Positions 31,630 to 39,782 of a stretch of DNA of 64,000 bases are shown here, in pieces. The stretch comes from Paulinella micropora (lineage: Eukaryota > Cercozoa > Imbricatea > Euglyphida > Paulinellidae). Location of the stretch: the NCBI GenBank assembly GCA_019918135.1, contig WBZZ01004008.1, positions 32,430 through 96,429 of the forward strand. Direction: 5' to 3'. Position 1 is the first letter of the stretch. Every line of letters begins with the position of its first letter. The position numbers were made by a program, and so were the translations under genes. The notes beneath the pieces are model-generated. The model saw nothing but the letters and a program-made list of their open reading frames with translations, was not told where the DNA came from and did not search any database.

Positions 31630-32880
31630 CTATTGATCTTCAATAAAATTAACTATAACATTAACATTTCCGCCACCAGCTCCAGAAAGTGTTTTTTGTG
31701 TAAATGTTAGAATATCACTCGGCGACAGATATATATCGTAATTTCTAAGGTTGAGTATCTGGCTTGACCCGCTCGTAATATAAAGCTTGAGAAGGGTAGT
31801 TCCACCAGCGATGGCGGATGCTTTTGAGTCCGTATCTACGATAGAATATTTGGTATCAACATCAGCAAAACCAGCTCCTGTTAATGTTCCATTTAATACT
31901 AATTTTGCGATAATTGTTTTGCTGTCCTCGTTCGTGATGCTTATCAATGTAGGATACACGGTTGAATAGTTTGTTATGTTAGCACCAGCACTATCAAACA
32001 CTGCTTTATTTCTAATACTGAATACAGGGCCTTCTGTGGCAGTCGCCGCCTTGGTTCCTTCAACTTCGTTCGTTATACTCGCATTTATATTGTTGGTCCC
32101 TTCAATAAACATACTAACACTCGCAGTCTTTAACGATTGAACCCCAGTTCCAATACCATTGTTAAATATTCGTGCTACAAATGGAAGCGATGTATTTCGT
32201 AAGCTCACACCTGTATTAGCATTCGCATATTTAATCATATGGACTAGCTGGAATTCGCCAGTCGCAGGATTTTCAATGTAGAACCTTATAGCACCAAAAC
32301 CTAAATATTGAAATTTAATCTGGAATACATTACCTTTGGTCCAATCAATGGCAGGCATATCTTTGGTTCCATTACAAGGGTCATCCCAGTTCGCTTGTGC
32401 GATAGTAGTGCCAACTCCTCCTTTACAATGAATAATATTCATACCGGTATTTTTGTCTTTGTAGAAATAGAAGCCATCGTTCAATCCGCTATCTCCTAAC
32501 CCGATAAATGAATAGTAGTCTTTCGTTTCATCAGTAGTCCATAATGCGGTAAATCTGGTTAGAACTCCCATACCCGTTCTGTATTTAATTCTTTTTTTAC
32601 TTAACAAAATGGCATCGGCAGTACTTTTTCCTTCTGTTTTCAATTCAGCCATATTCGCATTAAATGAAACTGTCGCATTAGTTTGAGTTAATGTCCATAT
32701 TCGTGTATTGATAGTGTATGGAAAAATCTCTTGGACGACTGGGGTTAATTGACCGACCAATGCTTCTCCAAAAGCTGTTTTCATATTGTTGGTTTCAACA
32801 TTGCCATCGTAGCCGACCTTGACATTGATGAAGTCTCCGTCTGGGTTTTGTGCTATCAAATTTCGCTGATGGGTGGTCAT
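31630..32880 (-). CDS. Putative virion surface/spike protein
   Basis: 416-residue intact ORF. It is dominated by beta-strand-like sequence rich in T, N, G and A, with few charged helices: GMGVLTRFTALWTTDETKD, YYSFIGLGDSG, VFQIKFQYLGFGAIRFYIE and FQLVHMIKYANANTGVSL read like a concanavalin/jelly-roll lectin-type domain. A second beta-rich domain follows residue 250. It sits next to the capsid genes on the same strand, which supports a structural role such as a spike or receptor-binding protein. No precise family can be named. A hairpin-type motif precedes the next gene downstream. Confidence 0.45.
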   Translation of the reverse strand: MTTHQRNLIAQNPDGDFINVKVGYDGNVETNNMKTAFGEALVGQLTPVVQEIFPYTINTRIWTLTQTNATVSFNANMAELKTEGKSTADAILLSKKRIKYRTGMGVLTRFTALWTTDETKDYYSFIGLGDSGLNDGFYFYKDKNTGMNIIHCKGGVGTTIAQANWDDPCNGTKDMPAIDWTKGNVFQIKFQYLGFGAIRFYIENPATGEFQLVHMIKYANANTGVSLRNTSLPFVARIFNNGIGTGVQSLKTASVSMFIEGTNNINASITNEVEGTKAATATEGPVFSIRNKAVFDSAGANITNYSTVYPTLISITNEDSKTIIAKLVLNGTLTGAGFADVDTKYSIVDTDSKASAIAGGTTLLKLYITSGSSQILNLRNYDIYLSPSDILTFTQKTLSGAGGGNVNVIVNFIEDQ

Positions 32881-33026
32881 AGTAGGAGCTTTTTTTACAA
32901 AAAACCTCCTACAACCTCAAAAAATGTTTTGTGTAAGTTCCTATATTATCAAAAAAATAAATAATCTATCAAAATTAATTACTAACTATTACCTCACTGG
33001 TGGGGGTGCGGGGGGGCTCGCCCCTG

Positions 33027-34395
33027 CTACGAGATGGTAATCATATTCGCCTTAACCTGAACCTCCCGCTGAGTGATTGCCACGGTGTAGTGGTTGAAGG
33101 CGGCATTCGCGGTGGTCGCAATGAATTCCCATCGTCGCTCAGTATCAAGACTTAAACCACTGATTTCATTTTGGTCCTTGCTATATAGCGGACGGGTATT
33201 ATCCCAAGCATCAGCCCAGAACCAGTTGTATTTATAAACATCGTTATTCAACAAGGCCGAACCCTCAATCTTTGGTTTCAGGTACATATAGTCTTCTTCG
33301 GTGGCACTGTCAATGTTGAATTCTTGCTGGCGGGCTCCATCCAGCGCGGTCAAATCGCATAATAATGTTTTGGCTCGTGCTTGCTGCTGTAGTATTCTTG
33401 TAAACATAGGGATAATCAATATTGAAGCTCATACCTTCAGGGCTAGCAATCTTCTGCTGGATTGATTGAATGACATCAGGGTTCGTTTCAACCGCAAGAA
33501 ACAAGGCAAGATTGGTGACATCAGCAGATACAGCCATAGGCATGGTAGCATTTAGCGCGGCAAGATAGGCAGTGCTAATACAAGTAGCAGCACCATTCGT
33601 CACCGTATAACCAGTTCTGTCAGTAGCACTCCACACAATTCGCATAGTCAAAATCTCTGGAAACATAATAGTCTTATCAAGTGCGAAAATAGTGTTAATA
33701 ATCATACCCAAAGGAATTTTCACATTAATAGCCAAAGCGGCATTCGCTCCACTTCCCACAAGATACTTCGCCTCGTTGTAATTAACATTTACGGCTGACA
33801 AAGCTCCAACGCCAGTCGTCAAAGCAGCATCATCATGACGACGAGCGGCAATCGCGGGCTCTCGCAATAGGTTCTGAGTAGAGGCGGCAACATCGTTATT
33901 ACCATCGGCAGCCGCACGAAAGGCAGTTCTAATAGCTTCAGTAGCACTAATGTTAATCAATCCGTTAGCATTACAGTTTTGGAGCATACATCCATATCCA
34001 CTGGCATCACCATGGTTAGGAATGTCCAAGAAATCTTGAAGACTCATTTCTGGTTTCCACAACATCTTAGTCACTTGTCTAAGGTTGTTAACGTCGCACA
34101 GATAAACACCGCTACGGGTCTGAAGTTGTATCTGGCTAATTTGCGAAAGGCAGTCCATAAAAATTCTTGAATAAGTGTTGGCGCCCGCCGCTCTCATAGT
34201 ATAAGTAAAACTCAAATAAGACCTAGCGAGATTAAAAGGTCGGCTAATAAGGTCAAAGCTTCGTTCTTGTCCGCCAGCAGTGCTGACTTCAAACGTTCCA
34301 GAGCCCTCGCGAGGGGCTAGCTTATTCAAACGATAAGAAGCACTGATGTAGTCAGTCTTGCTAAAATCTAGTTCGCCTCCGTGTTGTGTTGGCAT
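33027..34395 (-). CDS. Major capsid protein (double jelly-roll type), one frame break
   Basis: Starts MPTQHGGELDFSKTD at 34395. Typical N-terminal block for Polinton-like virus capsid proteins: GTFEVSTAGGQERSFDLISR then PFNLARSYLSFTYTM. Composition is beta-rich throughout. The frame breaks near 33335: the first frame reads RFDRAGWSPPARIQH and stops, while the second continues as ARQQEFNIDSATEEDYMYLK to a natural end at 33027. Repairing the single-base shift would give ~455 residues, a usual length for a double jelly-roll major capsid protein. It forms the pseudo-hexameric capsomers. It lies directly upstream of the spike-like gene and downstream of the minor capsid gene. Confidence 0.75.
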
Positions 34396-34459
34396 TTTTG
34401 TGTAAACTTACGATCAAAGGTTCCTATATTTTAATCTGAGAAAAAAATAAATTAATTAA

Positions 34460-35275
34460 TTATCGGCTTTTTAACAAATTAAAAAATGATGTAAATAAAT
34501 TAAAATAATTCGTCTCGCGGTAAATCAACAATGTCATTACAATGCCGAGGCCGCTGAGGTTAATGGCTTGGTCGTTTTCGTCAGTTAAGTAAAACCGATA
34601 CACATTGCTTGAACTAGTAGACAATCTTTTCCCGTATTCACTACCCGAGCCGTCGTAGATAACAGAGCCGAACGGGATTTCATTCGCCGTATATATTTCT
34701 TGGAGCACGTGATTATCACCTTCGCCGACTAGATCGCTTTGTAGATACAAGGTTTTTTCGCCAGTCAAGATTATGACATTTGGAGACTTAATGACGTTAT
34801 TAGCAAAGAAATAAGTAGAGGACCGCTCAAACCCCATAATTTCGTGGATGCGAGTTTCGTCGTCAAATACAAACCGCGGTTGAATGTTAATCGGATTGTT
34901 CGCTACGGTAAATAATAGCTTGCCGTCTTCGGGTTCGGTATTTGTATTGTTGCTCGTTATTGTGTACACGTAGTCGTTGGGGCTTTCTGCGGTTAGCACC
35001 TCGGCCAGCTTATTTTTTAAGTTGTTCATTGTGTAGTTTCCTTCGGGTATTGTAATGAGCGCCTCGTTTCCGTTCTCACTCAGAATAAAAGTATTGTAAG
35101 GACTGGCGACGGAATAATACGATTTCGGCACATAGATATGAAGTATTTTACAGTGTGTCGGGTTGTCTAGCGATTTCATATCAATGGAGTGAGTGAAATC
35201 ACTGTCCGTGCCGTTTATCCTATTTTTACTGTTGACATAGTAAATGTTAGAGCTCCTGCCTCCCCTATATTCCAT
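34460..35275 (-). CDS. Minor capsid (penton) protein
   Basis: 271-residue intact ORF. Strong similarity in layout to Polinton-like virus penton proteins: an early strand-rich segment with NIYYVNSKNRINGTDSDFTH, then ILHIYVPKSYYSVASPYNTF, then LITIPEGNYTMNNLKNKLAE (the I-P-E-G-N-Y-T block is characteristic), followed by a single jelly-roll with FVFDDETRIHEIMGF. Forms the capsid five-fold vertices in related viruses. The start codon sits directly after the double-hairpin leader. No frame damage. Confidence 0.75.
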   Translation of the reverse strand: MEYRGGRSSNIYYVNSKNRINGTDSDFTHSIDMKSLDNPTHCKILHIYVPKSYYSVASPYNTFILSENGNEALITIPEGNYTMNNLKNKLAEVLTAESPNDYVYTITSNNTNTEPEDGKLLFTVANNPINIQPRFVFDDETRIHEIMGFERSSTYFFANNVIKSPNVIILTGEKTLYLQSDLVGEGDNHVLQEIYTANEIPFGSVIYDGSGSEYGKRLSTSSSNVYRFYLTDENDQAINLSGLGIVMTLLIYRETNYFNLFTSFFNLLKSR

Positions 35276-35338
35276 TGCGGAGACTTCGCCTCCGCACCTC
35301 CACGGGTTTTGTGAAACTTTTTCAAAAGTTTCTATATA
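35276..35338 (-). promoter_or_regulatory. Double-hairpin leader before the minor capsid gene
   Basis: Minus strand: GAAACTTTTGAAAAAGTTTC stem, then TGCGGAGGCGAAGTCTCCGC abutting the ATG at 35275. Second copy of the leader described at 31167. A further palindrome, TTGCAAAGCTACGCTTGCAAA (~35373-35393), precedes it. Confidence 0.6.
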
Positions 35339-35415
35339 TAGAAAAATATATTTTTTGTTTTACATCTATCGATTGCAAAGCTACGCTTGCAAAGCGTATG
35401 TAGTCGATAATTACT

Positions 35416-37446
35416 TCAAATGAAAGTGTCAAAGCCGTAGCCGTTCTGGGTTTTCAACTCATCCGCTTCTTTTTCTTTTAAGTCTGTCCAACCGCTAGCA
35501 AATTTGAAGCGGTTTCCTTTCGCTCGTTCAAGTAAAAACCTAATACTATGCCACCCGCAGGTATCTGTCGTGTCGCTTTGGTTTTTGACTTGATTAACCT
35601 TCATAAGCAGGTATGTGTTCGGCTTACTCTTTTCAATAAGCTGTTTCATTTGGTGTAGAAATAGCTCGGTCGGCTTATAGAGGGCGAGAGGGTCGTAGAT
35701 TTCAATAGTGTCGTCTTTAATTGTGTCAATCCAAATAGCAATCCAATGTGAGCCTGGTTGACTAGACTTATCCAAGTTCATAATAAAACCATAATTCTTT
35801 CTTTTTTCTGGTTTTAGTTTGTTTATTTCGTCGCTGGCTACCGTGCCGATATACCATTCGTGCTTTTTCATAATGTTGTCTATTTCGTCCGTCATTAAAC
35901 CTCGGTAGGGGCCTCCTCCCCCTACTATATCTTTCTCATTTTGTGTTTGTAGTTGAATGGTGTCTACCTCGGCGGTGGGGTTTGGTTGCTCTTCTGTTAG
36001 TGCTGGTTGAATGGTGTCTACCTCGGCGGTGGGGGTGCGGGGTCTTGCCCCTGCTGGTGGTTGCTCTTCTGTTGGCTGTTCTTCGGTTGGTTGAATACCG
36101 AGAGTATTTGAAACTTGATTTTTAATGTTTGGGTCGCTTCTCATTTCAGTTACTAAGCTACTTACATAATCCTTCTTCTTCATTTTTTTTCTGTATTTGC
36201 CCTTCTTCAAATATTTCTTAATTTTTGCTATCGTTAAAAGTTTGTGTATTAATTCCTCCATCGTTTTAGCCCCAGCACCCGTTTGGTTTATTCCCAAATA
36301 ATCAGCGAGTTTCTTTCTCATTTCATTCTGGTCTATTCCTAAATCAATACCTTCATCTACTATAACTTGTGCCATACCCGCAGTCGTGTGTTTTCCTTTA
36401 ACTTTTTTTGGCGGTGGTTTGCCCCGAGCTTTCATTTCTTTTTCCAAAGCAGGGCCCAAAGTTTTGGGTATGTCCAATTTCGGATACTTGTAATCATTTC
36501 TTAAACCTGCGGATATGTATGATATTTTGTCTTTGATTTCAAAGTGTTTCGCTTTGGCCTCCGCTAGTTTTTTTTCTTGTTCTAATTCTTTTTTGTATTG
36601 TTCAGCCAGTTCTTTCTGCTCATCTGCTGATTGGGCATCGGCTATCGCTTTCTCTATTCCTGTGCCAAGTTTGATAAATTCTGTTTTGCTCAAACTTTTA
36701 ATAAATTTAGTTGTAAAGCCAGCTTTCTTCATTAATTCATTGTATTTTTCTTTTAATTCCTTTTCAGCCTTTTTCTCTTCTTTTGTTTTCAATGGCATCT
36801 GCTTTTCTTCTGGTGCTTGGGGTGGTCCTAGTTGTGGTGCTTGTGGTGGTGCTTGTGGTGGTCCTAATTGTGGTGCTTGTGGTGGTCCTAGTTGTGGTGC
36901 TTGTGGTGGTGCTTGTGGCGGTCCTTGTATGTATTGAGGTTGGAATTGGGGTGGTGGTAATAACATCAAATTGTTTTTTCTATCTTGTTCAAATTTTACA
37001 TCCTCTATAAGTTTTTGCTCTCTGTTCGCCTCCCTTATTAATTCTTCTTGTCTTTCTTTAATGTCAGCATTCTCCTTCCTCTCCATTCTTTTCTTCTCAT
37101 CTTCTGCCTGTTCTCTTAACTTCTTTTCCTTTTCTTCCTGCTCGTGTATTAGTTCATATTTTTTCAGAAGGTTGTTTTGTATCTGGTTGCGGTTCTCGTG
37201 TTCAAGGCGATTGAATTCTGACTTGATTATTTGCTCCTTCGTCTTTCGTGTTTTCTTCATTTTATTGTCCCCTTTCATATATTTCAGAAACAGTTTAACG
37301 ATTTGAAGTGTTGAAAGGTCATTCGTTTTCTCGCCAAAGTTGAGATATGCTCGTTTGCCTTTCACTTTGATATAAGGTCTGCCATCTTTGGTTCTGTATA
37401 TCCTCGGGGGCCGTTGTTTAAGTTTCTTCTTTGGCTTACTTCGCAT
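35416..37446 (-). CDS. Maturation cysteine protease (adenain/Ulp1-like) with long N-terminal region
   Basis: 676 residues. The N-terminus has a short conserved DNA/virion-type motif (RIYRTKDGRPYIKVKGKRAY) at ~17-36, then a charged coiled coil (E/K/R, ~70-160), a proline-rich GPPQAP repeat (~175-215), and more helical sequence. The C-terminal ~150 residues are the protease: GSHWIAIWID (catalytic His), IYDPLALYKP (acidic residue) and TDTCGWHSIRFLLE (nucleophile Cys), in the order of the C48/C5 families. It would cleave capsid precursors, as in adenoviruses and virophages. The long N-terminal extension could be a virion scaffold processed by the same enzyme. Confidence 0.8.
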   Translation of the reverse strand: MRSKPKKKLKQRPPRIYRTKDGRPYIKVKGKRAYLNFGEKTNDLSTLQIVKLFLKYMKGDNKMKKTRKTKEQIIKSEFNRLEHENRNQIQNNLLKKYELIHEQEEKEKKLREQAEDEKKRMERKENADIKERQEELIREANREQKLIEDVKFEQDRKNNLMLLPPPQFQPQYIQGPPQAPPQAPQLGPPQAPQLGPPQAPPQAPQLGPPQAPEEKQMPLKTKEEKKAEKELKEKYNELMKKAGFTTKFIKSLSKTEFIKLGTGIEKAIADAQSADEQKELAEQYKKELEQEKKLAEAKAKHFEIKDKISYISAGLRNDYKYPKLDIPKTLGPALEKEMKARGKPPPKKVKGKHTTAGMAQVIVDEGIDLGIDQNEMRKKLADYLGINQTGAGAKTMEELIHKLLTIAKIKKYLKKGKYRKKMKKKDYVSSLVTEMRSDPNIKNQVSNTLGIQPTEEQPTEEQPPAGARPRTPTAEVDTIQPALTEEQPNPTAEVDTIQLQTQNEKDIVGGGGPYRGLMTDEIDNIMKKHEWYIGTVASDEINKLKPEKRKNYGFIMNLDKSSQPGSHWIAIWIDTIKDDTIEIYDPLALYKPTELFLHQMKQLIEKSKPNTYLLMKVNQVKNQSDTTDTCGWHSIRFLLERAKGNRFKFASGWTDLKEKEADELKTQNGYGFDTFI

Positions 37447-37502
37447 TACTACTGGTTGTATATTATTAGTAAAAAAAATAATAGAAGGTTTAGTTTAATG
37501 CC

Positions 37503-37558
37503 TGAAAGGGCAAGCCCTTTCAAACCCCTTGGGGTTGTAGGGGTTTACCCCTACCGAA
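37503..37558. terminator. Hairpins at the 3' end of the small basic virion gene
   Basis: GAAAGGGCAAGCCCTTTCAAA (37505-37525) and GGGGTTGTAGGGGTTTACCCC (~37533-37556) flank the stop codon of the minus-strand gene ending at 37551. Both belong to the element's recurring hairpin families. Confidence 0.5.
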
Positions 37559-37865
37559 ACTTAACGGCTCCTCCTCGTTGCTTACCGTAGCCTTGCTTCA
37601 TCGCAGCCTTCGCTACACGGTCCGCATAAGGCACTCCGACATCGCTAAGAAAAGTAGCACCCCTTGAAATCAATTGGTTCTTCTTGATAAACCTATTAGC
37701 ATCTACTATCGCTTTTCCGACCTTGGCCCAATTAACTTTGCCTCCTGTTTGTTTCTTTTTTCCCTTCTTCTTTCTTCCTCCCGCTTGTGGCATTTTGACT
37801 GGGCTTGGATTGTATCCGATATTGTATCCCGCTGGCTGTGAAATAATCACTGGTGAAACTGGCAT
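37551..37865 (-). CDS. Small basic Gly-Gly-rich virion protein, pVI/pX-like
   Basis: 104 residues, strongly basic. Three Gly-Gly sites (PQAGGRKKK, KQTGGKVNW, KQRGGAVKF) bracket an amphipathic segment, VNWAKVGKAIVDANRFIKKN. This layout, a basic peptide released by cleavage at Gly-Gly around an amphipathic helix, recalls adenovirus cores pVI and pX and similar Polinton proteins. A DNA-condensing or membrane-disrupting role is inference. It lies between the protease and the packaging ATPase on the same strand. Confidence 0.5.
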   Translation of the reverse strand: MPVSPVIISQPAGYNIGYNPSPVKMPQAGGRKKKGKKKQTGGKVNWAKVGKAIVDANRFIKKNQLISRGATFLSDVGVPYADRVAKAAMKQGYGKQRGGAVKFR

Positions 37866-37898
37866 CTATATTGTATAGAAAAAAATAATTAATTTAAA

Positions 37899-38719
37899 TT
37901 AAGTAAAACGAATATTGAAATTCTGCCTTAGTTCATCAGATACCGCATCAACATACAAAAAGTTAAATCTTTCCTTCGTCGCCTCGTGGTATTTTTCAAT
38001 GAAGTATTCAAGGTCGTAGCCGAGGTCCAGATGTTTATACACGAGTTCAATTTTATCAACACTCTGTCCAGGAAAAATAAGGAGGTAGTCCAGCTGTTTA
38101 ATCGCCTCGGGTCGTAAGTCGTTAAGATACTGCGAGCTCATAATCACCTTTGACTTATAGTGGCGGTTCTTCTTTAACAGGTCGCTAACTGACTTATCCC
38201 TTAGCCCGCTACCCAAATCATCTAACACGAACACGACTTCTGGCGTAATGTATTTACTCGGTCTCTCAGCTGGCGCTTGTCTCTGCTTCTTCTCTTCATC
38301 TTTTCCGAAATAAAGAAACTTCGGCTTCGGTTCTTCTTTCTCGTCCTGTTCAACCTCGCCTTCATGTTCCTCGTCGGGTTTATTCAGTTTGTCTAACTCA
38401 TAGTCTATCACGCTGTAGCCGTCCGCTTTCAAATATGTATATATAGCCATTGGATTGCCTTTCTTCTTGAAGTGCTTAACCATTTCTTTGTAAATGTGAT
38501 CCTGTGTATTGTGCTGGCTATAATAACAATCCTCGTTTTTTTATCGGTCGTTCGTTTCAGGATTTCAAAAAGCGCGGTTGTCTTGCCACTCTTCTTGCGA
38601 GCGAGAAGAAAAATATTGGCATACGGTTCATCAAACAACTTATATCCTTTTGCCGACTTATCGCCATCTCCGTTTTGCTTAACTGGTTTCACCTTTACGT
38701 TATTGATTTTCTCCATCAC
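37899..38719 (-). CDS. A32/FtsK-type genome packaging ATPase, one frame break
   Basis: The first frame starts at 38719 (MMEKINNVKVKP). It carries Walker A, FLLARKKSGKTTALFEIL, at about residues 37-54. The frame breaks near 38495, where NTQDHIYKEMVKHFKKKGN can be read in the next frame. The second frame, to 37899, has Walker B VVFVLDDLGSG and a sensor-like VIMSSQYLNDL (S-x-Q). The repaired length would be ~270 residues, normal for Polinton and virophage ATPases. It pumps DNA into the capsid. An acidic insert (EEHEGEVEQDEKEE) lies between the motifs. Confidence 0.8.
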
Positions 38720-38731
38720 TATATATTTATA

Positions 38732-39094
38732 TTAAGCCAAAAATTCTAAGCATATAACAATTCTTCCAGCTAGCAGGTCAGTCTCAATACTGCCCTTGTC
38801 CGTTTTAAGTACTCTAAATGTGTATTGACCGTCAGTCCAATTAATAATCCCTAAGTTGTAGCTGAGATTGGAAATGTTTGCTGTGTTGCTGTCAGCGAAT
38901 GTGCCGATAATTCCAATGCGGTCCATATGAAGAATTTTTGTTTTCGTCTCTGTCATATCGTTCATATAGTGGATAAACTTAACATTCATTCTGGTCGGCG
39001 TAAAGTTCATTTGAATGTTTTTGTCAAATGTCTTGCTACCGCCAACAAAATCATTACTTAGAAAAATAATCTTTTGGTATTTATAGTCTGCCAT
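38732..39094 (-). CDS. Small beta-rich protein of the capsid gene cluster
   Basis: 120 residues with start at 39094 (MADYKYQKIIFLSNDF), chosen because the ATG abuts the double-hairpin leader; the longer frame to 39145 reads through that leader. Sequence is mostly alternating hydrophobic/polar strands (IQMNFTPTRMNVKFIHYM; GQYTFRVLKTDKGS; GRIVICLEFLA). Sits between ATPase and fibre genes, so a minor virion component is plausible. No family recognised. Confidence 0.5.
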   Translation of the reverse strand: MADYKYQKIIFLSNDFVGGSKTFDKNIQMNFTPTRMNVKFIHYMNDMTETKTKILHMDRIGIIGTFADSNTANISNLSYNLGIINWTDGQYTFRVLKTDKGSIETDLLAGRIVICLEFLA

Positions 39095-39158
39095 TGCGGA
39101 GACTTCGCCTCCGCACCTCCAATGGTTTTGATGAAACTTTTTCAAAAGTTTCCTATAC
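39095..39158 (-). promoter_or_regulatory. Double-hairpin leader, third copy
   Basis: Minus strand: GAAACTTTTGAAAAAGTTTC followed by a GGAGGTGCGGAGGCG hairpin abutting the ATG at 39094. It also overlaps the 5' end of a rightward small gene that starts at 39131. Confidence 0.6.
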
Positions 39159-39397
39159 TAATCTTTATAAACTTTTTATTAATTAATATTTCTGCTCGGA
39201 CCGCCTGCGATTTCTATTCACGGGTTAGCGATAAAAAAAATGAAAGTTGTGTGTGGTGTATTCAAAAAGGAATAGAAACCAAATTTAAATGTGTGTATAA
39301 GCCTTTCAGCGATTGGTGTGTTAGTTTTGATGAAGCTATTCCGCTAATCTGCTCAAATGATGCTTCTTGGTATAAAATACAGCTATATGAATGTTAG
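39131..39397 (+). CDS. Small secreted-type Cys-rich protein
   Basis: 88 residues from ATG 39131. A signal-peptide-like start (MKLFQKFPILIFINFLLINISA) is followed by eight Cys in ~65 residues (CDFYSRV...ESCVWCIQKG...FKCVYKPFSDWCVSF...LICS), loosely like a PSI or other disulphide-rich extracellular domain. It is on the opposite strand to the virion genes and shares its first ~30 bp with the leader of the leftward gene. Ends at a GTAGGGGCAAGCCCCTAC hairpin. Function unknown. Confidence 0.45.
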   Translation: MKLFQKFPILIFINFLLINISARTACDFYSRVSDKKNESCVWCIQKGIETKFKCVYKPFSDWCVSFDEAIPLICSNDASWYKIQLYEC

Positions 39398-39450
39398 TAG
39401 GGGCAAGCCCCTACAATCCCGCAGTGGGGTTCAAAAGGGGTATCCCCTTT
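39395..39450. terminator. Hairpins between convergent genes
   Basis: TAGTAGGGGCAAGCCCCTAC overlaps the stop of the rightward gene; AAAAGGGGTATCCCCTTTT (~39433-39451) abuts the stop of the leftward gene at 39450. Confidence 0.5.
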
Positions 39451-39782
39451 TATTTCTTACTTGAAGAAGGTGAAGGAAGGCAGATGCCTATTAATAGTGT
39501 TAAAATTCCCACATAAGTGTTGGCAACTTCACACGGTAAGTTCTTTTCAGACAGCCTCACGATACAAAGGGTGATAATGGCAATAATGATACCCATTTGA
39601 AATAAGTATTTAATAAGTCGGCTGTCAGTTTTTCGCTTAGTCAAACAGCAATCCCAGCTGTCCTCGTAATCGTGGTCTATCTTTTTTTCTTCCTGCTTAA
39701 TTTGAACATCTAGCACACGGTTTTTGAGTTCGGGTGTGAGTTCTTCCGTCTCTATGATTGGCGGTGGGTGTAATCTAGGCAT
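39450..39782 (-). CDS. Small membrane protein
   Basis: 110 residues: a charged N-terminal half with a predicted short helix (LTPELKNRVLDVQIKQEEKK), then two hydrophobic segments, LIKYLFQMGIIIAIITLCIV and YVGILTLLIGICLP. Two Cys precede the first. Overlaps the 3' end of the fibre gene by 8 nt, so translated from the same region. Possibly an inner-membrane virion protein; inference. Confidence 0.45.
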   Translation of the reverse strand: MPRLHPPPIIETEELTPELKNRVLDVQIKQEEKKIDHDYEDSWDCCLTKRKTDSRLIKYLFQMGIIIAIITLCIVRLSEKNLPCEVANTYVGILTLLIGICLPSPSSSKK

